From Deferribacteres bacterium (GTDB lineage: Bacteria > Zhuqueibacterota > Zhuqueibacteria > Zhuqueibacterales > Geothermadaptataceae): 64,000 nucleotides of DNA. A model generated the notes under the pieces. The model worked only from the letters and a program-made list of their open reading frames with translations. It was not told the DNA's origin and did no database searches. A program made the translations under genes and the position numbers. Within the stretch, counting starts at the first letter, position 1. Each line of letters begins with the position of its first letter. Of the stretch, positions 1 to 9,442 are shown piece by piece. The stretch spans positions 682,001-746,000 of the forward strand of contig JACKDE010000002.1 of NCBI GenBank assembly GCA_020633675.1, given 5' to 3'.

Positions 1-427
1 TACCAAGTCCGGAAACTGGCAGCTTCAGGTTTGAATAGGCTGCAAATTCTGAAAAATCATAAATCTCATAATCTGCACCATCGAGGCGAAAAGACATGAG
101 AGCACCAAGACTTAAAAGCCCACTGCCGGAGCCCAGGCTGCGCTGGCTTGCCAGGCCAATTTGATGAAAGGAGAAGGTGCGCGAACTATTATCCGCAAAA
201 TGGTTTAAATAGCCGTCATAATAAAACTGGCCCGACCATTTGGATGCCAGCCAGGCTTTGGATAGATCCAGATTCGCTTGCGAAATGACATCTGCGGTCT
301 GGGCGTAATTTCGATAGGCATTTCCATCGAGACTGGTTGTGAGTGAAATTGTTGACTGCAACTGAGCTGATCCTATGGTTGGTAAAAGCATCCAGAACAA
401 GGCCAGGACGCGTCGTTTGCTTCTCAT
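1..427 (-). CDS. Exported beta-rich protein, hypothetical (3' end outside window)
   Basis: The frame is open from an ATG at 427 to the window edge, about 142 codons. It begins with a Sec-type signal peptide (MRSKRRVLALFWMLLPTIGSAQ region), probably cleaved after Ala-Gln. The start is set by a strong Shine-Dalgarno GAAGGAGATG. The mature part has alternating polar and aromatic residues (FYYDGYLNHF, LMSFRLDG), as in outer-membrane beta-barrels or periplasmic beta-proteins. No family is recognised. The C-terminus lies outside the window, so function is unassigned. Confidence 0.6.
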   Translation of the reverse strand, partial: MRSKRRVLALFWMLLPTIGSAQLQSTISLTTSLDGNAYRNYAQTADVISQANLDLSKAWLASKWSGQFYYDGYLNHFADNSSRTFSFHQIGLASQRSLGSGSGLLSLGALMSFRLDGADYEIYDFSEFAAYSNLKLPVSGLG

Positions 428-611
428 TGTATCATCTCCTTCTATTGCAAATTGTTTTTTTGCGAAATGTTTATTTGAACTTATTCAATATGTATGCCAA
501 TATTTTTGTTTTGTTTTAAAGTATTGAATTTAATGAAATTGTAGTGAAAGCAAATTTTGCTGGATCATTATTGGCTCGACCAAATGGTCGGCTTTTCGAC
601 CTGTTCGTCGC

Positions 612-646
612 AAAAAAAAGTGGGAGCCTTTTCAGACTCCCACTTT
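612..646 (-). terminator. Intrinsic terminator of the TT3-repeat gene
   Basis: A perfect 10-bp stem (617-626 with 637-646, arms AAAGTGGGAG/CTCCCACTTT) is followed on the minus strand by a run of eight T. It lies 37 nt after the stop codon of the TT3 gene. Confidence 0.85.
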
Positions 647-682
647 CATGAAGCACCGCAGTCAAATGATCATCTTCTGAAC

Positions 683-1462
683 TTAACGATTGCGTCCACC
701 TTGTTTGGCGCCTTTTGGTCCGCTGCCGTCGCAGGTGCCTGTGCCAGTGCCGGCTCCAGCGTTGCCGTTGCGCATGCCTTTGCCAGCAGCAGCCTTGCGA
801 CCAGTACCATCCTGAGGCCGGACGTAGTCGGCATCGCGTCCGTTCGGGATGCCATCGCCATCGTCGTCCCGTGCCAGATCGTTGATGCCGTCGCCATCTT
901 CATCCACGAAGCCCATTTTGCCTTTGCCCTTGAGTGGATTTTGTTTCACATAATCTTCATCCTGACCATTCGGGATGCCATCGCCATCTGCGTCAGCGGC
1001 ATTGTCATTGATACCGTCGCCATTCGCATCAACAAAGCCGCGCGTACCCTTGCCTTTATTGGCCTTGTTGCCGCCTTTTTGTGCGCGACCATTGGCATTC
1101 TTCTGGCCACTGCCATCTTGCGGTGGAACCCAGTCCGGGTCCTGGCCGTTGGGAATGCCATCGCCGTCTGCGTCCTGAGCATAATCATTGACACCGTCAC
1201 CATCTGCATCAACAAAGCCTTTTCCTTTGCCGGCATTCGGATTCAATTTGAGGTAGTCGGGATCCTGCCCATTGGGAATGCCGTCGCCATCATGATCCTG
1301 GGCGTTGTCGTTGATGCCGTCTTTATTTGTATCGACAAAGCCTTTGTCGGCTGGTTTGCCCTTATTTTGTTGCTGTGCGTAGGAATCCGTCGGGAGAGCG
1401 AAAAACAGACCGATTGCCATCAGTAAAGTGGCTGTTGCGAAAAAAGATGCTATGCGTTTCAT
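683..1462 (-). CDS. Secreted thrombospondin type 3-like calcium-repeat protein
   Basis: The 259-residue protein has a signal peptide (MKRIASFFATATLLMAIGL..., cleavage near DSYAQ). Four repeats each begin GFVD and contain DGDGI(P)NG, in the pattern GFVDxxxDGxNDxAxDxDGDGIPNGxDxDY. The Asp-rich loops match thrombospondin type 3/OmpA-linker calcium-binding repeats. Linkers are Gly/Lys/Asn-rich and the tail is basic with a single Cys. A role as an extracellular or periplasmic calcium-binding, matrix or adhesion protein is inferred. AAAGGAGAT before the ATG sets the start. The gene stands alone and ends in a strong terminator. Confidence 0.8.
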   Translation of the reverse strand: MKRIASFFATATLLMAIGLFFALPTDSYAQQQNKGKPADKGFVDTNKDGINDNAQDHDGDGIPNGQDPDYLKLNPNAGKGKGFVDADGDGVNDYAQDADGDGIPNGQDPDWVPPQDGSGQKNANGRAQKGGNKANKGKGTRGFVDANGDGINDNAADADGDGIPNGQDEDYVKQNPLKGKGKMGFVDEDGDGINDLARDDDGDGIPNGRDADYVRPQDGTGRKAAAGKGMRNGNAGAGTGTGTCDGSGPKGAKQGGRNR

Positions 1463-1905
1463 GATAAATCTCCTTTGATTTTTGAGAAATGAGTTTGAAA
1501 CATGCTTGCTTTATTTGCCAATTTCTTGACTTGTCTCAGTTTCGCGGCTGGATTAATCAACTTGCGTGCCAAAATTATCCGGATAGCATTTTATCGGATT
1601 TATACCCTTTTAAAACAAAAGGTTAAGATGTTCAATTTGATGTGATTGTTTTTCAGAGCTTGGAGAATCAATTCGACGTGACAGTCGAAGAATCGACGAA
1701 TTGGTCGGAGAACCGTATTTGCAGACGGACGCAAGAAGCACATAGGATGGTCTGGGTACCAAAGGATAATTTCGGATTCGGGAGAAAGTGTGACAAATCC
1801 GGCAAGGCGGTTTCATCTTCGGCTGAAATGTGTTGCTCACGAGCCTCAGATTCAACATTTTGCGATAAAAATTGAGTGGAATAGAATCGAGGAGAGGAAA
1901 TGCCG
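1463..1905. other. Divergent intergenic region, no gene seen
   Basis: About 440 bp separate the TT3-repeat gene (minus) from the fucosidase gene (plus). It must carry both promoters. I see no convincing coding frame, structured RNA or clear operator; both strands have only short open frames without ribosome sites. Confidence 0.5.
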
Positions 1906-4344
1906 ATGAAACGACTGGTGCATGTCTTGATGACTTGGGGAGTGCTGTTAGCCGCTGTTGTGTTAATGCAGAGTTGTACCGAATCATCAACCAACCAAAC
2001 GCTTGCCGACATCGATACCGTCAACGAATTATGGTATGCGCAGCCGGCGGACAAATGGGAAAGTGCCCTGCCTGTCGGCAATGGCCGTTTGGGGGCGATG
2101 GTGTTTGGTCGCACCGACGTCGAAAAGATCCAATTTAATGAAGATACCCATTGGTCGGGCGGCCCCTATAGCACAACCGTAAAGGGTGGCTATGCCTATT
2201 TGCCGGAAATCCAGAAACTGCTTTTTGAAGGTAATTATTATCAGGCGCACCGCTTGTTCGGCCGCAAGCTCATGGGCTACCCCGTCGAGCAGCAAAAATA
2301 CCAGTCCACCGGCGATTTGCTGCTAAAATTCGCTTCGCAGAGCGAAGTGAACGACTACAGCCACCGCCTGGATTTGACACGAGCCATCTCGACCGTAAGC
2401 TACAAACAAGATGGTGTGCAATTCACTCGTGAGGTTTTTTCCACCGCTGTCGACCAGGTGATTGTGGTCCGTTTGACGGCTGACCAGCCCGGAAAAATCT
2501 CCTTCGTCGCCAACCTCAACGGCTATCGAAACACCGCGCATTCCAATTATGGCACAGATTATTATTACAAAGATGGCTACGGTCAGGATGGACTGATTTT
2601 GAACGGCAAGTCTGATGACTACCTCAGCATTGAAGGCAAACTGCGCTATCAGGCCCGCGTCAAAGCCGTGCCTGAGGGCGGCTCCATGAGAGTGGATGAC
2701 GTCAATTTGATCGTCGAAAACGCCAATGCCGCCACGCTTTTTATTGCAGCCGCGACCAATTTTGTCAACTACAAAGACGTCTCCGGCAATCCGCAACAAC
2801 GCATCGATGACGTTCTCGATGCGATCCAGGGCAAAAACTATGAGGCGATCAGGGAAGCCCACATCCGCGACCACCAGGCTTATTATAACCGCGTCAGCCT
2901 CGATTTTGGCAATGGCCCCAATTCCACCCTGCCGACCGACAAGCGCATCAAAGAATTTGATGGCAAAAACGATCCGAATCTGGCAGCGCTGGCTTTTCAA
3001 TTTGGTCGCTATCTGCTGATCGGCTCATCACGGCCGGGCACGCAGCCGGCAAATTTGCAGGGCATTTGGAACGATAAAATGAATCCCAATTGGGACTCCA
3101 AATACACCACCAATATCAATACCGAGATGAATTACTGGCCATCGGAAGTCGCCAATTTGAGTGAACTGAACGCGCCGCTTTTCAAGATGATCGAAGAATT
3201 GACCGATCAGGGTACCGATGTGGCGCGTGAGCATTACGGCAAAAGCGGTTGGGTTTTTCATCAAAATACCGACTTGTGGCGTGTGGCTGCGCCGATGGAT
3301 GGCGTGCAATGGGGCACCTTTACGACTGGCGGCGCCTGGCTGACGACCCATTTATGGGAGCATTATCTTTTTAACGGCGACCGCGACTTTCTCACGGATG
3401 TCTACCCGATTATGCGTGGTAGCGCCGCCTTTTTTCTCGATTTTCTGGTCGAGCACCCTCGCTACGGTTGGTTGGTGACCGCACCGAGCACCTCGCCTGA
3501 GAATTTCCCCGGCCGCCCTGGTAATGACAGCTTTGAAGACGAAGTGCCGGATTACTACACCCCCGGCATCACCATTTGTGTCGGCTCGACCATAGACATG
3601 CAGCTGTTAAATGACCTGTTTAGCTATGTAGCCGAGGCATCGGAGATCCTGGGTGTCGATGCAGATTTTCGTGAGCGCGTGCTCGCTGCGCGCGCACGAC
3701 TGGCGCCGATGCAAATCGGCAAAAATGGCGACCTGCAGGAGTGGCTGGAAGATTGGGATCAGAAAGAAAAGAGCCATCGCCATATTTCAAATTTGTATGG
3801 ACTTTACCCGGGCAACCAGATTTCCGCGAATCATACACCTGACTTCGCCGATGGAGCACGCGTGGTGTTGAACCAGCGCGGTCTGGTTGGCAACGGTTGG
3901 GCGTCCGCATGGAAAATGGCGTGCTGGGCGCGATTGTACGAACCGGAGAAGGCCATGGAGAATTTTCGCTACTACGCCAATCATTATGCCACCAACAGCC
4001 TGTTCGCAATATGCTCCGGCGCGCTGCAAGTTGATGGTTCGTTTGGCGTGACGGCTGCGGTGGCGGAAATGCTTCTGCAGTCCCATGAGGGCGAATTGAA
4101 TATTCTGTCAGCATTGCCTAAAAGCTGGCAGAATGGCGAAATTATTGGCTTGCGCGCCCGCGGCGGATTCGAAGTGGATATGCAGTGGCAAAATGGCAAT
4201 TTAACCTCGCTATCTGTTCTGTCGATCGGCGGCAATACGCTCAATTTGCGCTACCGTGACATCGAGGCGGAGCTGCAAACAGAAGCAGGCGAGCGCTATG
4301 CTTTTAACGGAAAACTTCTAAAAGTTGAAAAAGCACAAAAATAA
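1906..4344 (+). CDS. Glycoside hydrolase family 95 alpha-L-fucosidase, probable lipoprotein
   Basis: Family GH95 hydrolyses terminal alpha-L-fucose (mainly 1,2-linked) by an inverting mechanism. The body opens with the GH95 N-terminal signature (LWYAQPADKWESALPVGNGRLGAM..., then NEDTHWSGGP). It contains NINTEMNYWP (the Asn pair that polarises water in the Bifidobacterium AfcA enzyme), SPEN (general acid Glu) and VDGSFG (Asp partner). Length, about 812 aa, is normal for the family. A hydrophobic N-terminus ends at MQSC, a weak lipobox, suggesting a lipid anchor. GGAGAGG at 1891 is 8 nt from the ATG at 1906 but only 2 nt from the ATG at 1900, so 1906 is preferred. No transporter or other glycosidase lies beside it. 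Confidence 0.9.
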   Translation: MKRLVHVLMTWGVLLAAVVLMQSCTESSTNQTLADIDTVNELWYAQPADKWESALPVGNGRLGAMVFGRTDVEKIQFNEDTHWSGGPYSTTVKGGYAYLPEIQKLLFEGNYYQAHRLFGRKLMGYPVEQQKYQSTGDLLLKFASQSEVNDYSHRLDLTRAISTVSYKQDGVQFTREVFSTAVDQVIVVRLTADQPGKISFVANLNGYRNTAHSNYGTDYYYKDGYGQDGLILNGKSDDYLSIEGKLRYQARVKAVPEGGSMRVDDVNLIVENANAATLFIAAATNFVNYKDVSGNPQQRIDDVLDAIQGKNYEAIREAHIRDHQAYYNRVSLDFGNGPNSTLPTDKRIKEFDGKNDPNLAALAFQFGRYLLIGSSRPGTQPANLQGIWNDKMNPNWDSKYTTNINTEMNYWPSEVANLSELNAPLFKMIEELTDQGTDVAREHYGKSGWVFHQNTDLWRVAAPMDGVQWGTFTTGGAWLTTHLWEHYLFNGDRDFLTDVYPIMRGSAAFFLDFLVEHPRYGWLVTAPSTSPENFPGRPGNDSFEDEVPDYYTPGITICVGSTIDMQLLNDLFSYVAEASEILGVDADFRERVLAARARLAPMQIGKNGDLQEWLEDWDQKEKSHRHISNLYGLYPGNQISANHTPDFADGARVVLNQRGLVGNGWASAWKMACWARLYEPEKAMENFRYYANHYATNSLFAICSGALQVDGSFGVTAAVAEMLLQSHEGELNILSALPKSWQNGEIIGLRARGGFEVDMQWQNGNLTSLSVLSIGGNTLNLRYRDIEAELQTEAGERYAFNGKLLKVEKAQK

Positions 4345-4514
4345 CACAGGTAAAGCATATATTGGTGAGATTTTTCGCAACAAAAACAGCAGTGTACCTG
4401 TCCTAAACTGCGTGCTCAATCTCACATTAACTAAATTTGTGCCAACGAATCGTCACCATGCTCTAAAAGCTATATGTTACCTTTCAAAATGATGACTTAT
4501 TTACAGGAGATCTC

Positions 4515-6122
4515 ATGAAGAACAAACGCCTGAACATGCTTGCTGCAATGATGATGTTGTTGTTTGTCAGCAGTGCAGCGCTCGCGCAGTACGGCAGCGT
4601 CGAGAAGATCACGGCTGCCAATCTGAAAAACCACCTGACTTTTATTGCGGCAGATGCGATGGAAGGCCGCGACACCGGCTCGCGCGGATTGAAAACCGCG
4701 GCGAATTACATCGCTGCGCATCTCGAACGCTGGGGTGTTAAACCTGCCGGCGATGAAGGCAGCTACTTTCAGAAAATTACGCTGCTGAAACACACAGTCG
4801 ATCTTGATCAAACCAGCGTGAAAATCAATGATCAGACTTTCACGTTTGGTGATGACTACCTGGCACAGCCTGCTACTGCTTCAGCGAGCGGCAAAATGGT
4901 CTATGTTAGTCATGGTTGGGTCATTAAAGACAAAAACATCAACCCGTACGAAGGGATTGATGTCAAGGGCAAAATCATGGTGGTCAGTGAATCGCTGCCG
5001 CCGGGCATGTCTTTTCGCGATTTGCGCGGCGCAGGCGAGATTGTGCGTCCGGATCAGTACGGTCGCGAGCATGGTGCACTCGGCGCGATCATTATCCCGG
5101 GCGGGCGTTCGCTGGGACGCTGGGAACGCAATCGCGAGCGCGCAACAGAGACAGGCGTGATCGAAGTCGAAAAATTCAAATCGGAAGAAGAAGCGGAAGA
5201 ACTGCCGATCATTACTGCGGCAGAAAACCTGGTGAAGGTTCTTTTCGAAGACGAAAAACACAATGCTGAAGCCGTTTTGGCGGCTGCGAACGGCGGCGAT
5301 GAAGTGCCGGCTTTTGAACTGGGTGCGGAAAAAACCGCCAGCCTGAATATTGTCTCCAGCACCGAAAATGGCTATACGCAAAATGTCGTCGGCATTGTCG
5401 AGGGCAAGGACAGCAAATTAAAGAACGAGTACGTTGCAATCGGCGCACACTATGATCACGTCGGTATTGGCAGAGCGATAGACGGCGACGATCTCTACAA
5501 TGGGGCAGATGATGACGGCTCCGGCACCGTGTCTGTACTCAATATTGCCGAGGCGTTTGCTACCGGCGCGAAACCAAAACGTTCGATTCTGTTCGTTTGG
5601 CACACTGGCGAAGAGAAGGGTTTATGGGGCTCGCGCTACTTCAACGAATTTCCGACCGTGCCGCACGAACAGATCGTCGCGCAACTCAACATCGATATGG
5701 TTGGCCGCAGCCGCGCGGAAGGCGACACCAATCCTGCCAACGACGAACTCGCCGGTCCGAATGAAGTGTACGTCATCGGTTCGAAAATGATGAGCACTGA
5801 GCTGGGCGAGCTGAGTGAGAAAGTCAACAATAGCTATCTCAAACTCGATTTCAACTATAAATATGATGATCCTAATGATCCGCAGCGTTTTTTCTATCGC
5901 AGCGATCATTTCAACTATGCACGCCATGGCATTCCGATCATTTTTTATTTCACGGGCGTTCATGAAGATTATCATCGCCCATCTGATACGATCGATAAAA
6001 TCGATTTTGTCAAAATGGAGAAGATTGCCCGCACCATCTATGCTACTGGTTGGGAGCTGGCAAATCGCAACAAACGCCCCGAAGTGGACAAGCCTTTGCC
6101 GGAACAGTTGTCGGGCAGATAA
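4515..6122 (+). CDS. M28 family zinc aminopeptidase with PA domain
   Basis: The exported 535-aa protein has a signal peptide ending ALA-Q. The N-terminal part has the DAMEGRDTGSRG motif common in M28 peptidases of this group. Next is a protease-associated-like insert (roughly 120-280, INPYEGIDVKGKIMVV). The co-catalytic dizinc domain carries GAHYDHVG (His312), NGADDDGSG (bridging Asp), TGEEKGLWGS (Glu base and Glu ligand), NIDMVGR and EDYHRPSDT (last His). All expected ligands are present, so it should be active, releasing N-terminal residues from peptides outside the cytoplasm. ACAGGAGA gives a good ribosome site. A perfect terminator follows, so it is probably monocistronic. Confidence 0.93.
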   Translation: MKNKRLNMLAAMMMLLFVSSAALAQYGSVEKITAANLKNHLTFIAADAMEGRDTGSRGLKTAANYIAAHLERWGVKPAGDEGSYFQKITLLKHTVDLDQTSVKINDQTFTFGDDYLAQPATASASGKMVYVSHGWVIKDKNINPYEGIDVKGKIMVVSESLPPGMSFRDLRGAGEIVRPDQYGREHGALGAIIIPGGRSLGRWERNRERATETGVIEVEKFKSEEEAEELPIITAAENLVKVLFEDEKHNAEAVLAAANGGDEVPAFELGAEKTASLNIVSSTENGYTQNVVGIVEGKDSKLKNEYVAIGAHYDHVGIGRAIDGDDLYNGADDDGSGTVSVLNIAEAFATGAKPKRSILFVWHTGEEKGLWGSRYFNEFPTVPHEQIVAQLNIDMVGRSRAEGDTNPANDELAGPNEVYVIGSKMMSTELGELSEKVNNSYLKLDFNYKYDDPNDPQRFFYRSDHFNYARHGIPIIFYFTGVHEDYHRPSDTIDKIDFVKMEKIARTIYATGWELANRNKRPEVDKPLPEQLSGR

Positions 6123-6144
6123 TTCGATTTAACCTGCTTTATGT

Positions 6145-6180
6145 ATGGGATTTGGTACTTGCCAAATCCCATTTTTTTTA
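6145..6180 (+). terminator. Intrinsic terminator after M28 peptidase
   Basis: A perfect 11-bp stem (6145-6155 ATGGGATTTGG with 6162-6172) and a 6-nt loop are followed by eight T. It ends 58 nt after the stop codon. Confidence 0.95.
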
Positions 6181-6407
6181 TCTGAAATAGCTACATTCCT
6201 ACAGAGTGCGAGCGACAATTTCCGCTTTGCCCATATATTAGCGCATCCATTCTGTGGGGGAATTTTGCTTGACTTTGCGCACCTGTGTGTGCATTTTGAG
6301 GGTGTTTTCACTCAGCAAATGCGTTGTTGTCGCGTTTGTGTTTTAAGCGTCGAACCATCTCCTGCGCGCCACACCATTATGAATGCCATTTTTGAGTATC
6401 ATACCAC

Positions 6408-8273
6408 ATGAAATCAACACTTCTCTCCCTGTTTGCGATCAGCTTGATTGCCTGTTCAAGCCAAAATCAAATCGAAATTAACGTTATCGATGCTGACACC
6501 CGGCTGCCAATCGAAGGCGCGCGTATCTATGTCGATGATCCGCCATTTGCCGCCAGATCGGATGTGCACGGCAAGGCTTTATTGCCGGAAACGAGTGGTA
6601 CGGCAAAGATTACCGTGCATGCTAAAAATCACCTTCCTGCGAACCTGGTGTTGTCCGGCAGCGCCACGGCAACGGCTGCGCTACAATTTGACAGCACGCA
6701 CGTCAATCCGGCTGAAGCGCGATTGACCTTTACCCGCGCCGATACTCTGCGAGGCAGCTACGGACCGTACCGCGCAAACAATGATCTGTTGCATTACGAT
6801 CTCAATGTACGCCTCAATATCGAGAAAAAATATATTTCGGGCTACAACACCATCACCTTCAAAATGCTCGAAAAAGGTGACCGTGTCCAGATCGACTTGT
6901 TCGACAACATGCAGGTCGACAGCATCTTGTTCAACGGCACAAAACTCGCCTATAATCGGGAATTTAATGCTGTTTTTATTGATTTTCCGGAAAAATTAGC
7001 GGCGGCTGAAACAGCCAGCATCGATTTTCATTACTCCGGCCACCCACTCGAAACCGGGCGCTTCGGCGGCATCGCCTTCAAGCAGGATTCGCTCGGCAAT
7101 CCGTGGATTTACACTGCCTGCCAGGGCATTGGCGCCAGCCTGTGGTGGCCAAACAAAGATCAGCAGCCTGACGAGGTCGATAGCATGAATATCAGCGTGG
7201 AAGTGCATACCGGTTTGACAGACGTGTCTAATGGGCGCTTCACGGGCAAAAAAGATCTCGGCGACGGTTTCACGCGCTTCGACTGGCAAGTAAACTACCC
7301 GATTAACAACTACAGCGTCTCGCTCAATATCGGCAAATACACGCACTGGGCGGACACGCTCGGTGAAGTCACTCTTGATTTTTGGGTCTTGCCGTATCAT
7401 CTCGAACAGGCCCAAAAGCAGTTTGCACAAGCCAAACCGATGCTGCAGTGCTATGAAGAGTGGTTTGGCCCGTACCCGTTTCCGAAGGACGGCTACAAGC
7501 TCATCGAAGTGCCGTACTCCGGCATGGAGCACCAAAGCGCGGTCACCTACGGCAATCTGTTTCAAAATGGCTACCTCGGTCGCGACTGGACGGGAGTGGG
7601 GGTGAGCACAAAATTCGATTTCATCATCATTCATGAAAGCGGGCACGAATGGTTCGGCAACAGCGTTACCGCCAACGATGTGTCGGATGCGTGGATTCAG
7701 GAAGGCTGGTGTACGTATGCGGAATGCGTTTATGTAGAGTGCATGTTTGGCTATGAGGATGCACTCAAATATGTCAATGGCTACAAAAGCAAGGTGCGCA
7801 ATGCCCGGCCGATCATCGGCCCGACGGCAGTGAACAGCTGGCCGACTGGCGATCAGTACTTCAAGGGTGCGCTGTTTTTACATACCCTGCGCCATGTAAT
7901 CGATGATGATGTGCAATGGAAAGCCATGCTGCGTGATTATCCGCGCCACTTCAAATACAAAAATATTTACACCGCTGATGTGATCAACTATTTCAACACG
8001 TATTTCGACCGCAACCTGACAGCCATTTTTGAGCAGTATCTCTATCACGCAGCGATTCCGGTGCTGGAAGTGCGATTTGAAAATGAGCAGGTGAATTATC
8101 GCTGGCGCACCGATGTCGACGGCTTCGCCATGCCGGTCAAAGTGCTCACGGATACCGGCACTCAGTCCATCACGCCGACCAGCGAATGGCAAAGCATGGC
8201 GCATGACGCAAGCTGGCAAGTCGCGACGGAGCTATTCTACATCGAAGTGGATACGCTCGAAAGCGCGCAATGA
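6408..8273 (+). CDS. M1 family zinc metallopeptidase lipoprotein with carboxypeptidase-regulatory-like domain
   Basis: The N-terminus MKSTLLSLFAISLIAC has a clean lipobox (LIAC). Residues about 22-95 form a carboxypeptidase-regulatory-like beta-sandwich (IEINVIDADTRLPIEGARIYV). The M1 fold follows, with an exopeptidase-loop variant YSGMEHQS in place of GAMEN. The gluzincin site is H409-E-S-G-H413 with Glu432 eighteen residues later (HExxH-x18-E), all intact. It is therefore probably an active aminopeptidase tethered to a membrane facing the periplasm. The ATG has no clear Shine-Dalgarno, unlike its neighbours. The 228-bp gap after the preceding terminator implies its own promoter. Confidence 0.92.
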   Translation: MKSTLLSLFAISLIACSSQNQIEINVIDADTRLPIEGARIYVDDPPFAARSDVHGKALLPETSGTAKITVHAKNHLPANLVLSGSATATAALQFDSTHVNPAEARLTFTRADTLRGSYGPYRANNDLLHYDLNVRLNIEKKYISGYNTITFKMLEKGDRVQIDLFDNMQVDSILFNGTKLAYNREFNAVFIDFPEKLAAAETASIDFHYSGHPLETGRFGGIAFKQDSLGNPWIYTACQGIGASLWWPNKDQQPDEVDSMNISVEVHTGLTDVSNGRFTGKKDLGDGFTRFDWQVNYPINNYSVSLNIGKYTHWADTLGEVTLDFWVLPYHLEQAQKQFAQAKPMLQCYEEWFGPYPFPKDGYKLIEVPYSGMEHQSAVTYGNLFQNGYLGRDWTGVGVSTKFDFIIIHESGHEWFGNSVTANDVSDAWIQEGWCTYAECVYVECMFGYEDALKYVNGYKSKVRNARPIIGPTAVNSWPTGDQYFKGALFLHTLRHVIDDDVQWKAMLRDYPRHFKYKNIYTADVINYFNTYFDRNLTAIFEQYLYHAAIPVLEVRFENEQVNYRWRTDVDGFAMPVKVLTDTGTQSITPTSEWQSMAHDASWQVATELFYIEVDTLESAQ

Positions 8274-8493
8274 TGACCAGGGTGCTGGTCGGAATTCCAT
8301 TGCATGGAATCCGTTTCTATGCTACATAGCAGCGTCGGTTTTGCAGAATTGCAGTTCAAGAGCACGCTTTCTGCATCGTCTCGATTCTGCTTTGCAATGA
8401 GCCGAATCTGTAAAACTGGCATATATTGAGGCTGGTTCGGAACCTTGCCGGTTGCGACCAAAATGCTCTCTCACAAACATAAAGGAAAACGCC

Positions 8494-9054
8494 ATGATGC
8501 CTATTATTGATCGGATCAAAAATATCCTGATGGCGCCAAAATCGGAATTTCCAACTGTCAAAGCGGAAGCGGTTGACATCGCCGGGTATTACAAATCATA
8601 CTTGATTTACATTGCGGCGCTGCCTGCCATCGGTACACTGTTGAGCTTTGGAGCTTACTGGGGTTTCTCATATCGCCTGCGGCTGGCCATCATCAGCTAC
8701 CTGGTGACCCTGGCCAGTTTTTACATCAGCGCTTTTATCATCAATGAATTGGCGCAAACCTTTCAATCGACCAAAAGCCTGATCAATGCGCTCAAGCTGG
8801 TCGGCTATGCGGCGACGGCTTCAATGGTTGGACAATTGCTGGCATTCTTGCCAGGGATCGGTTGGCTTTTGAGCCTGGCTGGCTCGGTTTACAGCATTTA
8901 TCTATTCTATCTCGGCATCCCCATTTTTATGGATACGCCGCAGGAAAAGACCATTCTTTATATGGTGGTCGCGTTTTTGGTCAGCATTGTTGTCTACTCC
9001 ATTCTGGCTGCCGTGCTGTTCCCGTTCTTTGGCGTCAGCCTCATGTGGCGCTGA
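8494..9054 (+). CDS. YIP1-family polytopic membrane protein
   Basis: A protein of about 186 aa with MMPIIDRIKNILMAPKSEFP at the N-terminus, the amphipathic start seen in bacterial YIP1-domain proteins. Five hydrophobic spans follow (near 30-55, 65-90, 105-125, 125-145 and 150-185). No function is established for bacterial members; a membrane role is all that can be supported. ATAAAGGAA is placed for the ATG at 8494; a longer upstream start at 8452 has no ribosome site and lacks the family pattern. No partner gene is obvious. Confidence 0.75.
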   Translation: MMPIIDRIKNILMAPKSEFPTVKAEAVDIAGYYKSYLIYIAALPAIGTLLSFGAYWGFSYRLRLAIISYLVTLASFYISAFIINELAQTFQSTKSLINALKLVGYAATASMVGQLLAFLPGIGWLLSLAGSVYSIYLFYLGIPIFMDTPQEKTILYMVVAFLVSIVVYSILAAVLFPFFGVSLMWR

Positions 9055-9442
9055 TCGTGTCTGATTGAATGTATGATGTGCAGCGATTTCAGGGCAGACC
9101 GCGGCGGAGCGCACGTGCTGCTCTGCCCTGAGCCGCACCATACTCGAGTGCTGTTGATTCTGTATTCAATTCTCGAGCAAATCTGTACGTAAAGATTGCA
9201 TTTCCTGCCAAACTTGAGCTTATCATGATGTTTTCGAGCGCTTGACAACAGCACCAATTTCTGATCCTGCCTGTTTGCAAAATTTGACTTTGCCTTGCCG
9301 TTTTTCTTTCCGCAAATGCAGCATTTTTCGCGTAATTGCCGTAATGCTGCTCTATCTCAATCTTGCCGATCAATCAACAATTCCTGCTGAATTTCAAATC
9401 AATTTTCATTATCCATCTGTAAAAGAGAAAGGATTTTTCACT
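9055..9442. other. Intergenic region with an inverted repeat
   Basis: The region of about 390 bp holds an inverted repeat, TCAGGGCAG (9089-9097) with CTGCCCTGA (9123-9131). The hairpin could end the YIP1-like transcript but lacks a T run. The rest shows only AT-rich promoter-like sequence before the next gene. Confidence 0.45.

Noticed and set aside
557..1426. A 289-codon open frame on the plus strand opposite the TT3-repeat gene
   Set aside because: It is the antisense of the repetitive coding sequence, has no ribosome site and gives a hydrophobic repeat with no family pattern; the minus-strand gene has signal peptide, ribosome site and terminator.
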